From positions 1 through 9,207 of the forward strand of contig DKEG01000047.1 of NCBI GenBank assembly GCA_002452095.1: a stretch of 9,207 bases of DNA, written 5' to 3'. The notes under the pieces are model-generated. The model was not told where the DNA came from and did no database searches. It saw only the letters and a program-made list of their open reading frames with translations. A program made the translations under genes and the position numbers. The stretch is from Bacteroidales bacterium UBA6828 (lineage in GTDB: Bacteria; Bacteroidota; Bacteroidia; Bacteroidales; Paludibacteraceae). Positions within the stretch are counted from its first letter, which is position 1. Each line of letters starts with the position of its first letter. Of this stretch, positions 7,351 to 9,207 are shown one piece after another.

Positions 7351-8901
7351 TTATTTCCCCATTATCTTGCGATAAAGCACTTTCGGGTCAACAGCCTTGG
7401 CGATAAGGGTATGCAAATCGTTGATATTCACACGCTCCTGTTGCATTGTATCGCGGTAGCGAACCGTTACACAGTTGTCGGTCAGCGTATCGTGGTCCAC
7501 TGTGATGCAGAACGGTGTTCCGATGGCGTCCTGACGGCGGTAGCGTTTGCCGATAGAGTCTTTCTCATCGTAGTTGGTATGGAAATCGAACTTGAGCATT
7601 TCCACTATCTCATGCGCTTTCTCGGGCAGTCCGTCCTTGCGTACCAACGGCATAACGCATACTTTTACAGGTGCCAGCACAGGCGGCAGGTTCAGCACCA
7701 CGCGGGTATCGCCGCCCTCCAATTGCTCCTCTTTGTATGCTGCGCACATCACGCTGAGGAACATACGGTCCACACCGATAGAGGTCTCGATGACATACGG
7801 AGTGTAACTCTGGTTCAGTTCGGGGTCGAAATACTCCATCTTCTTTCCGCTGAACTTTGCATGCTGACTCAGGTCGAAGTTCGTACGGCTGTGGATACCC
7901 TCCACCTCCTTGAAACCAAACGGCATCAGGAACTCGATGTCGGTAGCGGCATTGGCATAGTGCGCCAGTTTCTCGTGGTCATGGAAACGGTATTTCTCGT
8001 CGCCCAAACCGAGGGCTTTGTGCCATTTCAGGCGGAACTCTTTCCAGTGTTTGAACCACTCCATCTCTGTGCCGGGGCGTACGAAGAACTGCATCTCCAT
8101 CTGCTCGAACTCACGCATACGGAATACAAACTGACGGGCAACAATCTCGTTGCGGAACGCCTTGCCGATCTGTGCGATACCGAAAGGAATCTTCATGCGT
8201 CCGGTCTTCTGCACATTGAGGAAATTGACAAAGATACCCTGCGCGGTCTCCGGACGGAGATAAATCTTCATAGCCGCATCGGAGGTCGAACCCATCTCGG
8301 TCTGGAACATCAGGTTGAACTGACGCACATCCGTCCAGTTGCGCGTGCCGCTGATCGGGCAAACGATTTCCTCGTCAAGGATGATTTGCTTCAGTTCTGC
8401 CAAGTCGTTGTCATTCATCGCCTTGCTGTAACGCTCGTGCAATGCGTTGCGCTTCTCGATATGCTCTTTTACGCGCTCGTTGGTCTGCTTGTAGAGTTCC
8501 TCGTCAAAGTTCTCGCCGAAGCGTTTGCGGGCTTTCTCCAACTCTTTCTCGATCTTCTCGTCGTATTTGGCAATCTGGTCTTCGATCAGTACGTCGGCAC
8601 GGTAGCGTTTCTTCGAGTCGCGGTTGTCAATCAGTGGGTCGTTGAATGCGTCCACGTGTCCCGAAGCCTTCCAAACGGTAGGGTGCATAAAGATGGCTGC
8701 ATCAATACCCACGATGTTCTCGTGCAGCAGCGTCATCGAATCCCACCAGTATTTCTTGATATTGTTTTTCAGTTCCACTCCGTTCTGCCCGTAGTCATAC
8801 ACGGCTGCCAGTCCGTCGTAGATGTCGCTGCTCGGGAATACAAAACCGTACTCCTTGCAGTGTGCGACAATCTTTTTGAATGTTTCTTCTTGTGTTGCCA
8901 T
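7351..8901 (-). CDS. glyQS: Glycine--tRNA ligase, single-chain (alpha2) class II type
   Basis: This 516-residue enzyme charges tRNA-Gly with glycine. It is the single-polypeptide homodimeric type also found in archaea, eukaryotes and some bacteria, not the two-subunit GlyQ/GlyS type of E. coli. Visible marks are YGFVFPSSDIYDG near the N-terminus (18-30), GSTSDAAMKIYLRPETAQG at about 204-222, class II motif 2 containing AFRNEI (about 248-253), motif 3 GVDRMFL (about 376-382), and a C-terminal anticodon-binding domain from about 408 (LAPVKVCVMPL). The ATG at 8901 (MATQEETFKK) is preferred: the frame can be read back to a TTG at 8940, but those 13 codons run into the -7 promoter box. The gene converges on the plus-strand run and shares its terminator. 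Confidence 0.96.
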   Translation of the reverse strand: MATQEETFKKIVAHCKEYGFVFPSSDIYDGLAAVYDYGQNGVELKNNIKKYWWDSMTLLHENIVGIDAAIFMHPTVWKASGHVDAFNDPLIDNRDSKKRYRADVLIEDQIAKYDEKIEKELEKARKRFGENFDEELYKQTNERVKEHIEKRNALHERYSKAMNDNDLAELKQIILDEEIVCPISGTRNWTDVRQFNLMFQTEMGSTSDAAMKIYLRPETAQGIFVNFLNVQKTGRMKIPFGIAQIGKAFRNEIVARQFVFRMREFEQMEMQFFVRPGTEMEWFKHWKEFRLKWHKALGLGDEKYRFHDHEKLAHYANAATDIEFLMPFGFKEVEGIHSRTNFDLSQHAKFSGKKMEYFDPELNQSYTPYVIETSIGVDRMFLSVMCAAYKEEQLEGGDTRVVLNLPPVLAPVKVCVMPLVRKDGLPEKAHEIVEMLKFDFHTNYDEKDSIGKRYRRQDAIGTPFCITVDHDTLTDNCVTVRYRDTMQQERVNINDLHTLIAKAVDPKVLYRKIMGK

Positions 8902-8937
8902 ATCTGTATTGTTAAAAGTTTCCTTGGTATAATCGTG

Positions 8938-8969
8938 CAAAATTACTGCTTTTTCACGATATACGCAAT
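8938..8969 (-). promoter_or_regulatory. Bacteroidota-type promoter for glyQS
   Basis: On the minus strand, TAATTTTG (8945 to 8938) exactly fits the TAnnTTTG -7 consensus, and ATTG (8969 to 8966) is a one-mismatch -33 TTTG box, with 20 bp between them. Transcription would start near 8931, leaving a leader of about 30 nt before the ATG. This position also argues against any translation start upstream of 8901. I see no T-box or other riboswitch in such a short leader. Confidence 0.75.
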
Positions 8970-9207
8970 AGCGTTCTTTCTTTTACCAGGGTTGTGTCGG
9001 GTTATTCCAGAGTTATTGACACGTTTCCTGCCATTATCGTCCACCCTAGGGAAGCATAAAGGAACTTCCCCCCTTGCCTTTGCAAGTACTTCCGTATAAC
9101 GGCATCGGGTTGTTATCGGGTGATTATCGGGTGATTATCAGGTGATTATCGGGTGATTCCCGATAGGATACCGAATGTTTACCTATGAGTTGCCACCAAC
9201 CTCCCGC
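8970..9207. other. Gene-free spacer with small palindromes
   Basis: No convincing gene is seen here. Beyond the 11-bp array described separately, the stretch holds a palindrome CCCTAGGG (9044-9051), GGGAAG/CTTCCC arms (9049-9054 and 9065-9070) around a 10-nt loop, a CTTGC-CTTT-GCAAG hairpin (9073-9086) and a palindrome AAGTACTT (9085-9092). The density of small inverted repeats within about 50 bp could mark a terminator remnant, a binding site or a dispersed intergenic repeat. None has a T-run that would make it a clear terminator. An ATG at 9175 opens a plus-strand frame that reaches the window edge after only 11 codons. Confidence 0.5.
9113..9164. repeat. 11-bp tandem repeat ending in a hairpin
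   Basis: TTATCGGGTGA occurs four times in a row at 9113-9123, 9124-9134, 9135-9145 (one change, CAGG for CGGG) and 9146-9156. A partial relative, ATCGGGTTG, lies just before (9104-9112). The last copy continues into TTCCCGATA, so TATCGGG (9147-9153) and CCCGATA (9159-9165) form a perfect 7-bp inverted repeat around TGATT. The array lies about 210 bp upstream of the glyQS start, beyond its promoter. Confidence 0.92.

Noticed and set aside
7411..9099. A 562-codon plus-strand open frame opposite glyQS
   Set aside because: It lies antisense to a gene with full class II synthetase motifs and runs through that gene's promoter; its translation has no recognisable domain. Long antisense frames are expected from codon bias.
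9175..9207. A plus-strand ATG opening a frame to the window edge
   Set aside because: Only 11 codons are visible, there is no clear promoter or ribosome site, and no similarity can be judged.
1..9207. Possible CRISPR, transposon, phage or defence system
   Set aside because: The repeats have no regular spacers of CRISPR size, and there are no transposase, integrase, nuclease or toxin-antitoxin genes. All six large genes are housekeeping families.

Overview
The window looks like chromosomal core DNA from a member of the Bacteroidota, most likely order Bacteroidales. Three things point there. Two intergenic regions carry the Bacteroidota-type promoter layout (a TTTG-like -33 box about 20 bp from a TAnnTTTG -7 box). 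Almost no gene has a clear Shine-Dalgarno sequence. The proteins have a Bacteroidota flavour: a one-membrane-plus-seven-membrane HD phosphodiesterase, a Dus enzyme beginning APMEDVTD, a roughly 600-residue M24B aminopeptidase and a single-chain GlyRS. I cannot name a genus.

Layout: positions 1-282 are a non-coding leader with an 18-bp direct repeat, a good promoter, a possible 15-codon leader ORF and a 15-bp tandem repeat. A plus-strand run of five genes follows. They are a PgpH-type membrane HD phosphohydrolase (283-2193), a tRNA-dihydrouridine synthase (2383-3348), a dCMP deaminase (3393-3818), a C-terminal-processing S41 protease (3836-5467) and a long-form Xaa-Pro aminopeptidase (5470-7278). 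The last three are tightly packed (gaps of 17 and 2 bp) and probably co-transcribed. The 189-bp gap between the first two holds an imperfect repeat array and no recognisable promoter. A hairpin flanked by A and T tracts (7295-7330) lies between this run and the convergent minus-strand glyQS gene (7351-8901), which has its own promoter. The last 240 bases are intergenic, with small palindromes and an 11-bp tandem repeat.

Functionally this is housekeeping: probable c-di-AMP turnover, tRNA modification, pyrimidine deoxynucleotide supply, envelope proteolysis, peptide turnover and glycyl-tRNA synthesis. I see no mobile element, CRISPR array, defence locus or biosynthetic cluster, and no evidence of a new multi-gene system. 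The one pattern the gene list does not explain is that most of the gene-flanking spacers carry short direct or tandem repeats, each with a different unit, and three of these lie immediately upstream of a start codon.
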